A DNA stretch of 64,000 bases, taken from assembly GCF_023159225.1 (NCBI RefSeq), contig NC_063168.1:53051398-53115397 (forward strand). Direction: 5' to 3'. Positions 35,900-48,390 of the stretch are shown here, piece after piece (positions within the stretch are counted from its first letter, which is position 1; every line of letters begins with the position of its first letter). A model generated the notes under the pieces. The model searched no databases, was not told the DNA's origin, and saw only the letters and a list, made by a program, of their open reading frames with translations. The stretch is from Perognathus longimembris pacificus. Taxonomy: Eukaryota; Chordata; Mammalia; Rodentia; Heteromyidae. The position numbers were made by a program, and so were the translations under genes.

Positions 35900-37185
35900 A
35901 ACATCAAACTAGAAAAAGACGAATGATGATTTCCCAAAGACCCTTTCTGAGAATGGTTTTTCTCTTCAATCTTTTCCCAAACTATTTTCTGAAATGTGAC
36001 TCAGCATTAAAAGCCAAGGAGTTGTTTACACTACTAGAAATAAAATTGGCTATAAGCAATGATGTGGTCAAGGCATCTCCATTAAGGTCTATAATAAAAT
36101 TGCAAAGGCTCAGGATAAAATTGCTCTCTCAGTTGAAATATCAGTTACAAATACTTGTTTTAAAGATTCTCCAGCAAATCAGCCTGACTTCACATTGCTC
36201 TATAAATGTTTGGCTGTACTTCATTCCCAGTGAGATTTCACATGGAACCACACTAAAGGAATCCCTTGGCCCACCCACCTCAAAGCTTCTCACAGCGACT
36301 ACAGACTGCATCTACTCCACAACCATCTGAAGTGTTTGTGACCCTCTTTGTGGTTATACTGTTCAAGTATCTATTTCTGTATCCTTTTGTGGAGAATTCA
36401 GATCTTTAGTAGAATGTAGGCTTCAAATAAAACCTACCCATGGCATTTGAGCAATAGACCACAGACCACCTGGAAAGCCTTCAAACACCAGACTGGCAGA
36501 AACTGTCATTTCTAGCATACAAGGAATCATGGTGTCTTGAATTGAGAAGGAACAAGAGATGCCTGGTACATTTCCCCTCTGCGAAACTTGAGTGTAGCCA
36601 GCAACTGGTATTCTTTCAGATATAAAACCTGCCTTGAGGAGATTAACTATGGAGCCTAGATGTCAGCTGTGATTCCCCCTGCCATTCAGGAACTGAAGAA
36701 GGTTTCGGATAAAATGCTGCTGGCCTCCTGCTATTCACAAATGCTTATTTGCCTTTGCTCAACCTGGAGCCGTACATGCTTTGGGGGAGTTTTATACCTG
36801 GTCCATTTAAGCAACCATCCTATGAAGTTAACAGTGTCATAGAGGAGTCTCAGACTCCTGTGTGTGTGTATGTGTGTGTGTGCTTGTGAGTGCATGGCAA
36901 TGTGCCATAACCACATTCACTCCATATTCTGCTACCTCATGAGTCTTCCTGTTAGCTGCCCTCCTTCCTCCCCTCCTAACCTACCTTATTCCTCCTCCAC
37001 TAGTGAGCAACTATCCCAGTCTCAATTCCATCTCCTTGTGTTGAATATTGCTGGCACCAGGTCCCAGCTGCCCACACAGAGACTCATCTGCTCTAGTGAG
37101 TCCAATGAGAAAGGAATCCATCGCCAGCTGCTGAAAGAACTGGAAAAGACTTTACTTCTTCTTGACAAAGATGGCAGACAACATT
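35900..37185. other. Intergenic, no gene
   Basis: A 135-codon open frame (35923-36330) has no recognisable domain. A short GT run lies at 36861-36882. Confidence 0.45.
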
Positions 37186-37187
37186 GA

Positions 37188-37445
37188 AGAGTTGGAGGCT
37201 TGGCTCAGGTGGTAGGGACCCAGCTAATGAGTGAAAGCATCAGGTACTGAGTTTGAGTCTTAGGCTTGAACAAAAAAAAGGAAGGAAAGAAGGAAAGAAG
37301 GAAGGGAGGGAAGGAGGGAAGGAAGGAAGGAAGGAAAACAAAGAAAGAAAGAAAAAGAGAGAAAGAAAGAACGAACAAAAGAAAGGAAGGAAGGAAGGAA
37401 GGAAGGAAGAAAAAAAGAAAGAAAGAAAGAAAGAAAGAAAAAGGG
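37188..37445 (+). repeat. Geo-like monomer followed by (GGAA)n/(GAAA)n
   Basis: 'gaggcttggctcaggtgg' and 'tgagtttgagtcttagg' are a tRNA-like monomer with recognisable A and B boxes. Its A-rich tail has expanded into GGAA/GAAA repeats over 37271-37445. Confidence 0.8.
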
Positions 37446-38108
37446 AAGATCAAAATATTTGAAAAATTATTTAGTTACTTCTCTGTGAGAGGAAGATTCA
37501 TATAGAAAATCCCATTCAGATGAGGCTAAAAGCCTTTCCTGGCCATAACTCTTCCCCTTAGGGGGCTCAGTAAATACTCCTAATTTGGATTTTATCTTTC
37601 TGTCTGTGCTATCATTAGAAGAGTTGTTTTTTCTTTTCCTGTGGGAAAAAAATCTTTCCTGTGAAACCAACCTTGTTTTCTTTTTATGGATATCCACTCA
37701 AAAAGTTTATCTTTCTACTGCTATGTTTTGTACTCACTGTACCTGCTGTTGAAAACATAACTTGTAATCAACTATACTCATCTGCTGTTTCCAATGGAGA
37801 GAAATTGGTAGGTTCCCATGTCAAGGAAAAGAATGGGTTCTGATAGTTTCCTTTATAAGTTTTATGTGTGCAAGTGTTGTATCAACCAGCCATCAATCTT
37901 TACCTAATCTAGAATGCTGCCACCTCCTTGCTTTAGAAATAACACAAGTCATTGAGCTTCATGTGGCTGTTTTCTAGGAAGTCAGACCAAAGAGGGCATG
38001 CTTGATCTTTAATCAAAGGACATTAGGAAGCAACATAATATTTCAGTCATGCTGGACTTACAATCTAGGCTTTTTCAGCCTAAAAAGATGTATGGGCAAG
38101 TTAGTGAG

Positions 38109-38435
38109 TGTAAGGTCCTCTCCCTGAGGGCTCCATGTAGATGCCCGCACCTCATTAAGTCTCCACCCAGTTACCTGGGTAACCAGCAGACCTGGAGGCA
38201 GTTACCTTGCCTTTCCCTGGTCACATCCTAATCCACCTGGCCACACCCCTTGCCCCTGCCCTAAATAAAGCAGGGCTGGGTGGGGGTCGCCCTCTTCTCT
38301 CTCTCTCTCTCTCCCTTCTCTCCGGCCATGGATCATCTCCGCCACATGCCAGCAGTTCAGTAATAAACTTTCTCTCCTGCCTGAATACCATGTGGCGTTC
38401 TCCTTTACCAGCTACCTACTTTAAAAAACCTAACA
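38109..38435 (+). mobile_element. Solo LTR of an endogenous retrovirus, 327 bp
   Basis: Begins TGTAAGG and ends CCTAACA (imperfect inverted ends, TG...CA), flanked by a perfect 5-bp target copy GTGAG at 38104-38108 and 38436-38440. Inside are a TATA-like 'ctaaataaagc', a CT-rich run and an AATAAA at 38363-38368 followed by a U5-like stretch. No internal retroviral sequence is present. A 5-bp duplication suits ERVL-type elements, but the family is not identified. Confidence 0.75.
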
Positions 38436-38626
38436 GTGAGCTTCTCTGAGTTTATCTGATGTCTTTGTTTGTAAAATGAGTATAATTACTGCTTGTCAAG
38501 GGGCCATGGTGAGAATGGAGTATGGTAAAGCTCTATGGAGATTCAAAGCATCTAACAACAATGTTAAGACATCTGTGAGAAGATAATAAACAATAAATAC
38601 AAGTACCAATATAGGAAAGCGGGGTG

Positions 38627-38630
38627 TGTA

Positions 38631-38675
<45 letters not shown>
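38627..38675 (+). repeat. (GT)n microsatellite
   Basis: About 22 GT units with GTAT interruptions at the start. Confidence 0.95.
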
Positions 38676-38676
<1 letters not shown>

Positions 38677-38712
38677 GGGGGAACAGATCCAGTCAAATCT
38701 CTGAGTTATTAA

Positions 38713-38820
38713 GCCCACTTCTATAGTTATTATATAACTATATAGTTATTAGTTATTAGGTCCACTTCTGTATACTTATTATATAACTATGTATTTGTTA
38801 GGTCTACTTCTATATACTTG
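38713..38820 (+). repeat. Short tandem repeat, about 45-bp unit
   Basis: Two and a half units of 'cacttctatagttattatat...gttattagg': the first at 38713, then 'ccacttctgtatacttatta', then 'ctacttctatatacttg'. Confidence 0.75.
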
Positions 38821-38829
38821 AGCTTCAAA

Positions 38830-41440
38830 TGCTTCCTCCTGACCCACATTTCATACAAACCTTTCCTCTACCTCTAACAGTGCCCTTGGGTTTGTGATGC
38901 ACTGGCTGAATGAACAGGAGCAAGTAGCATAAACCTTGTCCTCTTGAAGGAAGGGCCCACTAAGCTATGAATTGTCCAGTGACCTGTTCATCGCTCATTC
39001 TTATGAATAGTGTCTTTCCTCTTTCCCAGAGCTTGCTGGAATAGTGTTCCAGTATACACACAGACACAGACTTTGGGCAACCATGCTGGATAATTTAGGA
39101 TTAAGCTAATCTCAAGGCTGTGGTCCAAGCCCTAGAGACAGCAGTGACTTACCTAAGCTGTAGGGATGGGCTGGATCTATAGTTGCCACTGAGTTGGACT
39201 TTAACTCTTCAGCTGATAGAAGATGGGCGGATTCAGAGAGAATAAGAGGGGACCGGAAGAGTCTGGACAGCAAGAGGAAGGAAGAAGAGGTCGGAAGAGA
39301 ACCTTTAGGGAAGTTAGGTCAGAAGCTATGTGCCAAATAGTAGGAAAACATTCCAATATGTTAATACTGACAGCTCTTATGAGGGCAAAGAGGCTGAATA
39401 GCAGCCACGGGTCTGAATTATTATCTGGCCTTCCCCCTGGCTTTACAGATGGACAAATGGAGTGGTCTGGATCAAACTACTCTTTTCCAGTAATGATGTC
39501 TTTTCTATTTTCTCAATTGCCAGTCTTCTTTAATTTTGGGGGCTTCAAAGCATTTAGATTTGAAGGGCAGCCTCCGGCAATCATGAAACGTGCTATTTCA
39601 GCAACTAAATTTTTTTTATGATGGCACTTTTTCTAGAGCTTCCCACCCCCTGACTCCCACTTCTCCACTAGTAAATCACAGCAACAAACCTTTATTTAGT
39701 AAACGACTGTGTAGATAGATAGAGGTGTTCTGTTGTTTACAGCAAGTGCAAAGAACAAGCTCCTGGGCTTAAGCAGGTCAAAGGTGACAAAAGTGTTGTC
39801 TGAGGAATTCCAGGAACTCTGGAGAGCTGAGGGGGAGGAACAGGAAGTGAGGAAGCTGCCCAGATGGATACTGAGGTAGACAAACAGCCTGATACAGACA
39901 TGCTTATCTGAGAAATGAGATGTCCCTGCTGATCTGCAAGTAACAGGTAAAACTACAGAACTTGACATAGAGGGAAAATGCAAATGGTGGCAGAAAAGGA
40001 AGGCTGTGTCCAACTTTTCTTAGAAGCGAATATTATGCCAGAGCTGAAAATATAAAGTGAGCACAAGAGGAACCATGAAGTGGGGATGTGGTAGGATGGA
40101 GGACTCTCCAAAAGGGCAGGCCTGCCAGAACACAGTTTGGGAACCAAAGGTTCCCAGTGGTTTAACCAATTGTTAAATAAAAGACCCTTGGTGGCTGGCT
40201 GGCTCTGCCTGCCTTCTCATCTCATTCCAGTATCCAGCTCTTTAACTGCTCCAGAAAGTTTTTCTATTGAAGGAATTATGCCATCAGAACATTATACTGC
40301 ATGAAACAAAATTTCATCTCACTTATTTACAGTCTAACACTGTCTGGTTTTATACAGTTGAGAGCTAGTTGTATTTTTCAGTGATATAATTGCTGAATAC
40401 AAATTTCCCTTTATATAAATATCAGGTTCTAAATATCTATACTAAAGGCATTATTATGGCTGCAGTACCTTATACTCATTAAGTTGAAAAGGGTTCTAGT
40501 AGCTTCTAGACCAGCTATAAAGATCACAGCCTGAACCAAAACAACGAGAGTGGGGACTTGGAGAAACAGATATGTCTCAGTGATATTCATGGCTAAATTG
40601 GAGGAGTGGGGTGAGACTATTGGGGTGAAAGAGGAGAAGGCATAGGAAATTGTTTTGAGGTGTTCTTGCTTAGATGATTAGATCGATTATGGTACTAGCA
40701 AATAATATATGGGCCATAAAATGATGCTAAGGCTTAAATGCAAGTTGATTATGTAGCTCCTTCTGTGTGACAAGCTGAGTTTCAAGTGCCTGTATAGGCT
40801 GATCATTCTTCAGAATCTAACCTGAACTATGCTGATCAGAGTGCCTGCTAGCCTAGTATCATTGGCAATAGCACCATTTTCCCTCTCAAATGAGAGAAAA
40901 CGGTAAGTACTTTGCTAGCCTCATTTGTCCTTAGATTTGGTCTTCCAAATGACTAGCCAGTTTCCAAAACATGCCAAGGGCTAGTGTCGTTAGAATGTGT
41001 GCCTGGGATACTTTCTTTGCTTCAGATTCATTCATGATTTCCAAGCAAATATGTGGGAGGCAGTCTTTGCTGATCTCCTAGCAGCTGCACATGGAGTTTT
41101 AGCATTACTATGCTAAAATGCAGCATGCAAAGCACTACAGTAATGCATAAGTGAAAAGGTCTGAGCATTTGTTTTTGTTAGTTTGGGGACTCAGTGTATT
41201 TTCTTTGAATATATTATTTTTTTTATTTCTGTACCTAAACACCACTTACATTTGTGTGGTTTTATTGCTCCATGGAAACTCTCAGCTTCTGGACTCGTTA
41301 CCTTGTACATGGTTAGAGAGTTCTGTAGGCCATAATTGAACATCATTAAATTTTAGTTGCACCTTCATTCTGAGGAAGAGACTATTTCATGTTCTTTATC
41401 TGGCTGGCTATTCCTGCAGTATTGAGTATCTCTTTTCTTT
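38830..41440. other. Intergenic, no gene
   Basis: Open frames of up to 132 codons (39223-39621) lack recognisable domains or splice logic. No clear repeat. Confidence 0.45.
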
Positions 41441-41451
41441 TCTCAATACAC

Positions 41452-41592
41452 TAAATACACACACACACACACAAACACACCACACACACACCACACACAC
41501 CACACACACCACACACACCACACACACCACACACACCACACACACCACACACACCACACACACCACACACACCACACACACCACACACACAC
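41452..41592 (+). repeat. 9-bp minisatellite (ACACACACC)n
   Basis: About 11 tandem 9-bp units flanked by plain CA repeats, a higher-order form of a CA microsatellite. On the minus strand it would read Cys-Val-Val repeats, but this is not a gene. Confidence 0.93.
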
Positions 41593-41623
41593 CATAGTTG
41601 AGGGGGGAAATGAAGAAACTTTT

Positions 41624-41824
41624 TTTTTTTTGGCCAGTCCTGGGGCTTGGACTCAGGGTCTGAGCACTGTCCCTGGCTTCTTTTTGCTCAAGGCTAGCAC
41701 TCTGCCACTTGAGCCACAGCGCCACTTCTGGCCGTTTTCTGTATACGTGGTGCTGGGGAATTGAACCCAGGCCCTCATGTATATGAGGCAAGCACTCTTG
41801 CCACTAGGCCATATCCCTAGCCCC
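41624..41824 (-). repeat. IDL-Geo SINE, antisense, full length
   Basis: T-run, 'ggccagtcctggggcttgg' to 'ccatatccctagcccc'. Target copies ATGAAGAAACTTTT at 41610-41623 and 41825-41838. Confidence 0.95.
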
Positions 41825-41839
41825 ATGAAGAAACTTTTG

Positions 41840-43665
41840 ATCTAATGTGCTGTCAGCCCTTTTCTTCTTTTTTCCGTCTCTCTGAGCCTCAGAGAAATGA
41901 CTTTCATCCCACCCTTTATTTCCTAAATATACTTTTCTGGTACTCTCCATGTCTGGATTATCATGTGAACTAGGATCAAAGAATTTGAATCAACTTTCTC
42001 TCTGAACAATCAGTGTTTTTCAATCAGTGTTTCATTGTAAAATCCTATTTGGGATAATTAAAGCTGTTCCTCAAAATATAATTTTCCCCAAGTTTGAGTT
42101 CTTGCTATATATTTTCATCCTGAGAAACAGGGATATCCCAGGCTGCCTAGAGGAAAGGTCGTGTACCTCCAAAATGTAAAGAAAAAAGCACATTGGTGTT
42201 TTGACTGTTGCTTTGCAGAGGTCGGTCAGCTCACTTCCATAGGAGGCTTTGCAGTACTCTGCCTGCCATACATTTTAACAGCGTTAGAGCCACACAGGCA
42301 ACAGCGTGCAGCTCTCCCAGGGCTCTTTGTCTGGGTTGTCTGTCATGATCAGTGTTTCCCCTATTAATACTCCAGCTACAGTAGTGCTGGGCTTTGCTCT
42401 TTAATCTCTTCCTGCCCTTTGTCACCAGGGATACTCTTACCTACCACAGGAAGTCTCCAGTTCTTAAATGGTCTGTTTTCTGAGTGTCTGGGAGGGTAGC
42501 ACTTGAATCTCAGAACTCATTTTTTTCTGTACAGAGAAGTTATAAGTGTGTGTTGGGTCTCCAGGTCAACCCACAAAGGCTCATTCAACTCCCGAGTATA
42601 GGTAATGCATTTTCCCTTTGCTCCCTATATATGTGATAGAATTATAGAATGTCAGAGCTGAAATAGAATTTAAACATCATGCTACACTCTAGTAACAGGG
42701 TTGTTTTCCAGTGGATTCGATTACAAACACACCACTTCCATCTTTAGTAGACATTAAGTAGAGTTCTGTGGTCCATCCTGGAAACCCAGACGTGCTTTAA
42801 GATATTATAAATCAAATAGTCATAAACTAGACATAGAGAACTTCATTATAGCTCTTTTCCTTTCTATTCCTTGAGGCACACTTCAAGGCTCAAGTCTTTG
42901 TCAATGATGTCTTTATATTTGTGCATAAACATAGCCCATAGGTATGCACTTTAAATCAATATCACTTTGGGAATCACAGTCAAGAAAACCAAAAAGCTCA
43001 GGTATGAGTGTAGAGGTGGGAAAGGATTTGGTGAACCAAGAAAACCTCCATCACAGGGGCCTTGTTTTCTATCCCTCTGTTTAAGATGCTTTTTGTTAGA
43101 TAGTGCCATGGTACATTCACTTCATCAGCTCTTTTCTCAGCATAACCCTTAAGGACTGTTCTATCTAAACCAGCCCTGCCTGGCACTCTTCATCCCCTAT
43201 CTCCTCATTGCTTCTCCTCGTAGAATTTTATCATTTGCTTGTTTGGTAGGTCCCTTGCCTGCCACAATCCAAAGTTTAATAGAGGTTTCACAAGGGTAAG
43301 ATCTGGTCTCTTTTGTTAGTTATAGTATCAGTGCCTAAGAAAATTGTCAGCCCAGTACTTATTAGTATCGTGGCTCAGAAAACAAGATCTCAAGGTGTAA
43401 TGCTTTAACCTACCGAGAACTCTGAACTGGAGGTGATTAGCAGGGCTTAAAAGCAGCCTCGGAGCTAAAGCCTTCATTCTCTGCATTTCTCCTGCCCTCC
43501 CCTCCTACTCCAGCTCCCCACCCCTGGCATAGAAATTAAATTCTCTCTCCTCAAAAACAAGTCACTAAACACAGAATGATGACTCTATCCCTTCTCCCTT
43601 CTTCCATGAAGAAGTCTGAGCCAGTGGAGTTCTTCCCTATGCCAAACATCAAGGCAGGCCACACA
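41840..43665. other. Intergenic, no gene
   Basis: Mixed-composition sequence without a recognisable exon or repeat. Confidence 0.45.
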
Positions 43666-43667
43666 GA

Positions 43668-43905
43668 AAGCCCTGATGGCACACATCTGTAATCCTAGCT
43701 ACACAGGAGCCTGAGATTTGAGGATCATGGTTCAAAGTCAGCCCAGGCAGGAAAGTCCATGAGACTCAAATATCCAGTTAAATATTTTTTTAAAGCTGGA
43801 AGTGGAGCTGTAGCTCAAGTTATAGTAGAGTGGCAGCCTTGAGCAAAAAAGCTCAGGGACAGCATCCACTCCCTGAGTTCAAGCCCTAGGACTGGCACAC
43901 AAAAC
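43668..43905 (+). repeat. B1-Geo dimeric SINE, sense
   Basis: 'ctgatggcacacatctgtaa', 'ctgagatttgaggatcatgg', right half 'gtagctcaagttatagtag', 'gagttcaagccctagg'. Confidence 0.87.
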
Positions 43906-43909
43906 CTGC

Positions 43910-46770
43910 AAATAGACAGCCCCTGTGGGGTTTTTCTCCTCAGCCTATTAGCATTAGATCAGATCTCCTGTCTAATCAATTTCTACACAGATGTCTTTTT
44001 AAAAAAATCACAATGAAGCAAAAAACTAAACAAAATATAGTTTTCCTTGTTAGTTAACTTGTTTTTTGTTAGAGGATTATCAACTATGACCATAATGATA
44101 TGGGAGAAAGGAATCATATCTTTCTACCTCTACAGTAAGAGGTGGAAAGTGTTAGTAAATTCCTAAGTGTATTTTGGGGTGAAAAAATGAAATGATGAAG
44201 TGTCTGCAGGCTATTATCTTACATGTCCTGTACATACTATTTAACTTAGTTCTCAAAATATGTCCATGACCTAGGTAGGAGCAGATGAATGGTAAAACAC
44301 CCCTAATTTCAAAACAAATTTTAAGCATACAATTTTGTATTTTTATATATGCATTTTGTTAGTTTCTAATTGTTGATATTTTTGCATCTTGGTAAAAAAT
44401 CCGCTTATATTCCATGGAAACGAAATGTCAAGATAAATTCTCTCTGGATTTGGTTATTAAAGACAAAGACAGAATGGCATTCTAAAGTGGTTTTTCTATA
44501 AGGAAGTATTTTAAGGGAAAGTTTTAGCCAATCTGATTCAATGCAAGTGAATAAATCTCAAGTGAATAATCACTTGGTGCTGGAGTGAGGCGAATTTAAG
44601 CTCCTTGGCATCAAAGACCTTATTAAGACATCATCATCACTTTATACTGGGAAAATATGTAAGCATTTGTCATTCACTTAACAAGCATGACTTTTTCCCT
44701 TGTGGAATTCTATCCCAGAAAGACTGCTTATTTAAATAAAAACAACAACAAAAAAAAAACCATGAACAATGCAGTGATAAGCCAGAAATAGATAGGTGAG
44801 TGGTACTGGGAGCAACTGGCTTATCATCTGTTTCAATCTTGGTTATGATCCAGGCTGCACATTGAGCTCTCTAGGAGTCTTTCTGAAGTTAATTCCTTAA
44901 ATATTACACAGTTAGACTAACCTGGTATAGCTATCCCCTGGCATCGACGTGTCAGACTTCAGAGGACAGAGCACAGATCAACATGAGGAGAGCAGGACTT
45001 TGGCACGGGTAGCCTTGTGTGAGTATTTATGGGGATAATCAGAGGGAGATTCAGAGCTGGGTTGTTCTGGTTTTTTTTTTCTGTAATTCGACAAGAACAA
45101 TATCGACTTTGGAACCAGGTAAAAATTATAATTGAACCCCAGCTCTCACTTAACTATGTCATCTTGGTATGGTACCTGCTGTTTAAGAGGCTGTCCATCT
45201 CTCAGAATTACTGGCAAGAAGGCACTTAACACAATCTGGTCGCTATCATTTACACAGTAAACTTTCTGTAACTAAGGTACCATCCTGTTACCTTTTGAGT
45301 AAATGTGACCCATCATTTACTATACAAAACAACCCCATTACTGCAAGTGTTCACAGCTTGATGGAGAAAAAGACAGAAGGTAAGGGGTTAGCTGAGTTTC
45401 ACCCCCATTTTAATCCTGTTCCCAAAGTAGCACTCTGAGGCATTATGTAATAATAAGCTATATTTTCATTTCACTTGGCTATATTTATGGGTTGTTTATC
45501 ATAATACAATATAAAAATATACAGGAATCTATAACTATTAGTAAGTATTGGTGGTGCATAAAATTCTTTCCCCAACTAAGACCCAGTTCTCATTGACAAG
45601 TTGTTATGTGACAGTAGATGGCGCTGATGGTCAAAGATATAAAAATCCCACCTCATATCAGCCTCTTTAGCTATTTAAAAGGACCCAATAAAACACCAAG
45701 ACTATCAGTAAAAGAAAGAAAAGATTTTTAATTGGGTAAAGGAGGACTGAAATTAAGAATTTCAAGCTGCCATGTGATTGAATTGGATATTTTATTTGAG
45801 ACACTAGGAAAAAATTCTCAGGGTAACTTGTACATATTTGTTATCCAGATTAAAAAAAACAAAACAGGAAAATTGAATTGTCTGGACCACAAATTTCAAG
45901 TTCTTTGTGAGACATATTTCATTTCTCCATCATAATTTGAATGAGCTTTGGATAAATTACTTGACATCTCAGTACATACATTTTTTCATAAAACTAAAAT
46001 ATTTCTTTCCTGATTCACCTGGCACAAGGATCAAATGAAGCAATGTAGTGAACTGTCAGGCTCATTCTCAGTGAGCCATTTTGCATCTTTCTTATGCTTT
46101 AAACTCAACCTCATATAGGCAAAATCATACCAAGCAGGAAACTTGAAATTGGGAATGAAACACTTGAGTGTTGTAGCTCCTCATTTGTCCAAGAACAATT
46201 TAATCATCTTAGATGTGATAGATTCCTGAAAAGAAAGAGACTACAGCATTTGTAACCAGAAAAAGAGTATATTCAGCTTAATATTCAGCAATCTTGACAA
46301 TTAAATAAAAGAGCCCTTGAATCGGAAGCCTTTCGGTTGAGATAGCCCATGCTTTCTTATCTTGTCCTTGCTATCCTTCTCAGCTAGAGTGTGTGTTAAC
46401 TGTGCATTGAGGAGGCGTCCTTGGGGGCCAGATGCTAAGCAGAATTCCCGACAGTATTTAAGCTGAATATACTTTGCGGAGTATATTTTAGGTTATACAT
46501 AACCTTAAGGACGCTGATTTGGAGGCTCCTGATGGGTTTTAGTGAGAGGTAATGTTGACTCTGATGTTTCTTTAACAAAAGGTTCCCAAATATTTGCTGA
46601 CAATGGGCCTTTGCATTTCTGCTTCAGCACCCATAGAGGATGCAACAAGAGCAGAATACCTCCACATCAGCACTTGGGGGCCATGCTCAAAATTTCAGCT
46701 CTAGCTTGAAATGACCTTTTACCAAGCTCTACTACTTGGTCAGGGCTTCCAAGACCTAAAGTAATCTACT
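43910..46770. other. Intergenic, no gene
   Basis: AT-rich. Contains the CTCF-like motif at 45611 and A-runs near 44740. No gene recognised. Confidence 0.45.
45611..45624 (+). promoter_or_regulatory. CTCF-like motif
   Basis: ACAGTAGATGGCGC fits the CTCF core CCASYAGRKGGCRS except at position 1. Same orientation as the motif at 33083. Confidence 0.5.
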
Positions 46771-46786
46771 CCCTTGACCAGCTTCT

Positions 46787-47008
46787 TCTTCTTCTTCTTT
46801 TTTTTTTTTTTTTTTTTTTTTGCCAGTCCTGGGGCTTGGACTCGAACTGAACACTGTCCCTGGCTTCTTTTTGCTCAAGGCTAGCACTCTGCCACTTAAG
46901 CCACAGCACCACTTCTGGCCATTTTCTGTATATGTGGTACTGGGGAATTGAATCCAGGGCTTCATGTATGGGAGGCAAGCACTCTTGCCACTAGGCCATA
47001 TTCCCAAT
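46787..47008 (-). repeat. IDL-Geo SINE, antisense
   Basis: (TTC)n/T-run tail, then 'gccagtcctggggcttgg' to 'ccatattcccaatc'. Target copies CTTGACCAGCTTCT at 46773-46786 and 47010-47023. About 12 bp missing near 'ggactcgaactgaac'. Confidence 0.93.
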
Positions 47009-47589
47009 CCTTGACCAGCTTCTAAAGACACTGTAGAAAGACTCCTGAGCCCAGCCTGCGCCTCTCGCAGCCATTGATTCCATCTGTACTCTCTAAGGCC
47101 TTTCAAATACAGGTCACGGAGAACAGGCTGGTGGAGGATGGAGCAAAGTTTCTAGGGGAGAATTTTTCTGTTTCTCTGTGTGCCTGCAGCCTCGTCTCCC
47201 TAGCTTTAAACTCTCCAGACCTTTCCTGTTAAACTCAGCCTGCAATCCAGTACCTGGGCTGTCCTTTCCTTCTCTTTCATTCATCATTTCCTATGGGGGT
47301 GGGCAGTGCAGCGCTAAATCCCAACTAAGTCTGTTCTAACAGCAAGCTAATAATGTTTCTTCAGGGGTGGAGGCGTTTCCTTCTTACAGGAGTTACAAAG
47401 GGTTCTTTCAGAGAGCAAGGGGCCAGGAGGAGTGTGTGGCCAAACTGCTCTGCCCTGTATAGAGCCAGGGGTTTGCCAACTAGGTGGAGCCTACAATGGG
47501 GTGCCTGGCCTCTCCAAACCTCTGTTACTTTATTATGATTATTGATTGCTATTATTATAATTATTGTTAATAATTACTATTTTCAAATA

Positions 47590-48390
47590 GTTGTTCAAAC
47601 AGGTTAGAGTTTAATGTGTCAATTTAGGTGTACAATGCATGTTGGTCAGAGTCATTTTTCCATCATTCAAAACCCTCCTCTCATCTATACCCACCCCTAC
47701 CCATTGCCTCAAGTTTCCTAGTTCTATTTTCACATAGGTACATTGAGTATTATGACAATATTCTCCCACCATTCCTCTTTCCATTTTTCTGCCCTCTCTC
47801 CCTTAGCCCTCACTCCTCTTAGGAAAGACTTGATTTGACTTCCTGATATTCATCTTCCTAAATTGTTGTTAATTTTGAAAGGGGCTACACCATGGAAGCC
47901 TGACCCCTTTCTACTACACATTAATCAACTAGATCATATATACATACATATGATCCTGTATGTGTTTTAAAATAGGGTTATATTTTAGATCTAACTTCCA
48001 CATATGAGAGACAACATGTGCCCTTTGTCTTCTGAGCAGAATTTACTTCATTTGATATTCTTTTTTTTTTTCAGGTCCATGTGTTTTCCTGAAAATGACA
48101 TGTTATTCTTCCTAATGGCTGAATAAAATTCCATTATATATAATGAGATTTTATATCACATTATATATACATATATATGATAGAATTTTATATCACATCT
48201 TCTTGATTCATTTATTGGCTGTAGGGTATCTGAGTTGTTTCACATGATTATTGTGAATATTGCTGTGATGTACATGATATATGCAAGTGCCTTTATTGTA
48301 TCCTGTCCTGCAATATTTTGGATTACCCAGTTGGTAATATTGCAGGATCTAGAGGAATTCTGCTTTTTACGGGCTTTTATAAAGTTGAAC
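47590..48390 (-). mobile_element. Old L1 3' region, antisense
   Basis: Antisense phrases 'aatggctgaataaaattcc', 'catcttcttgattcattt', 'tgtgaatattgctgtgatg', 'aggtccatgtgttttcc', the complement of the L1 ORF2 end. Preceded by 3' UTR-like sequence (47590-48060) and an internal TA-rich insertion (48135-48180). Confidence 0.8.

Noticed and set aside
35923..36330. 135-codon plus-strand frame
   Set aside because: No similarity recognised, no splice context, immediately after a SINE tail; probably chance.
41408..41791. 127-codon minus-strand frame with Cys-Val-Val repeats
   Set aside because: It is an antisense SINE joined to the 9-bp minisatellite, not a gene or a CRISPR array.
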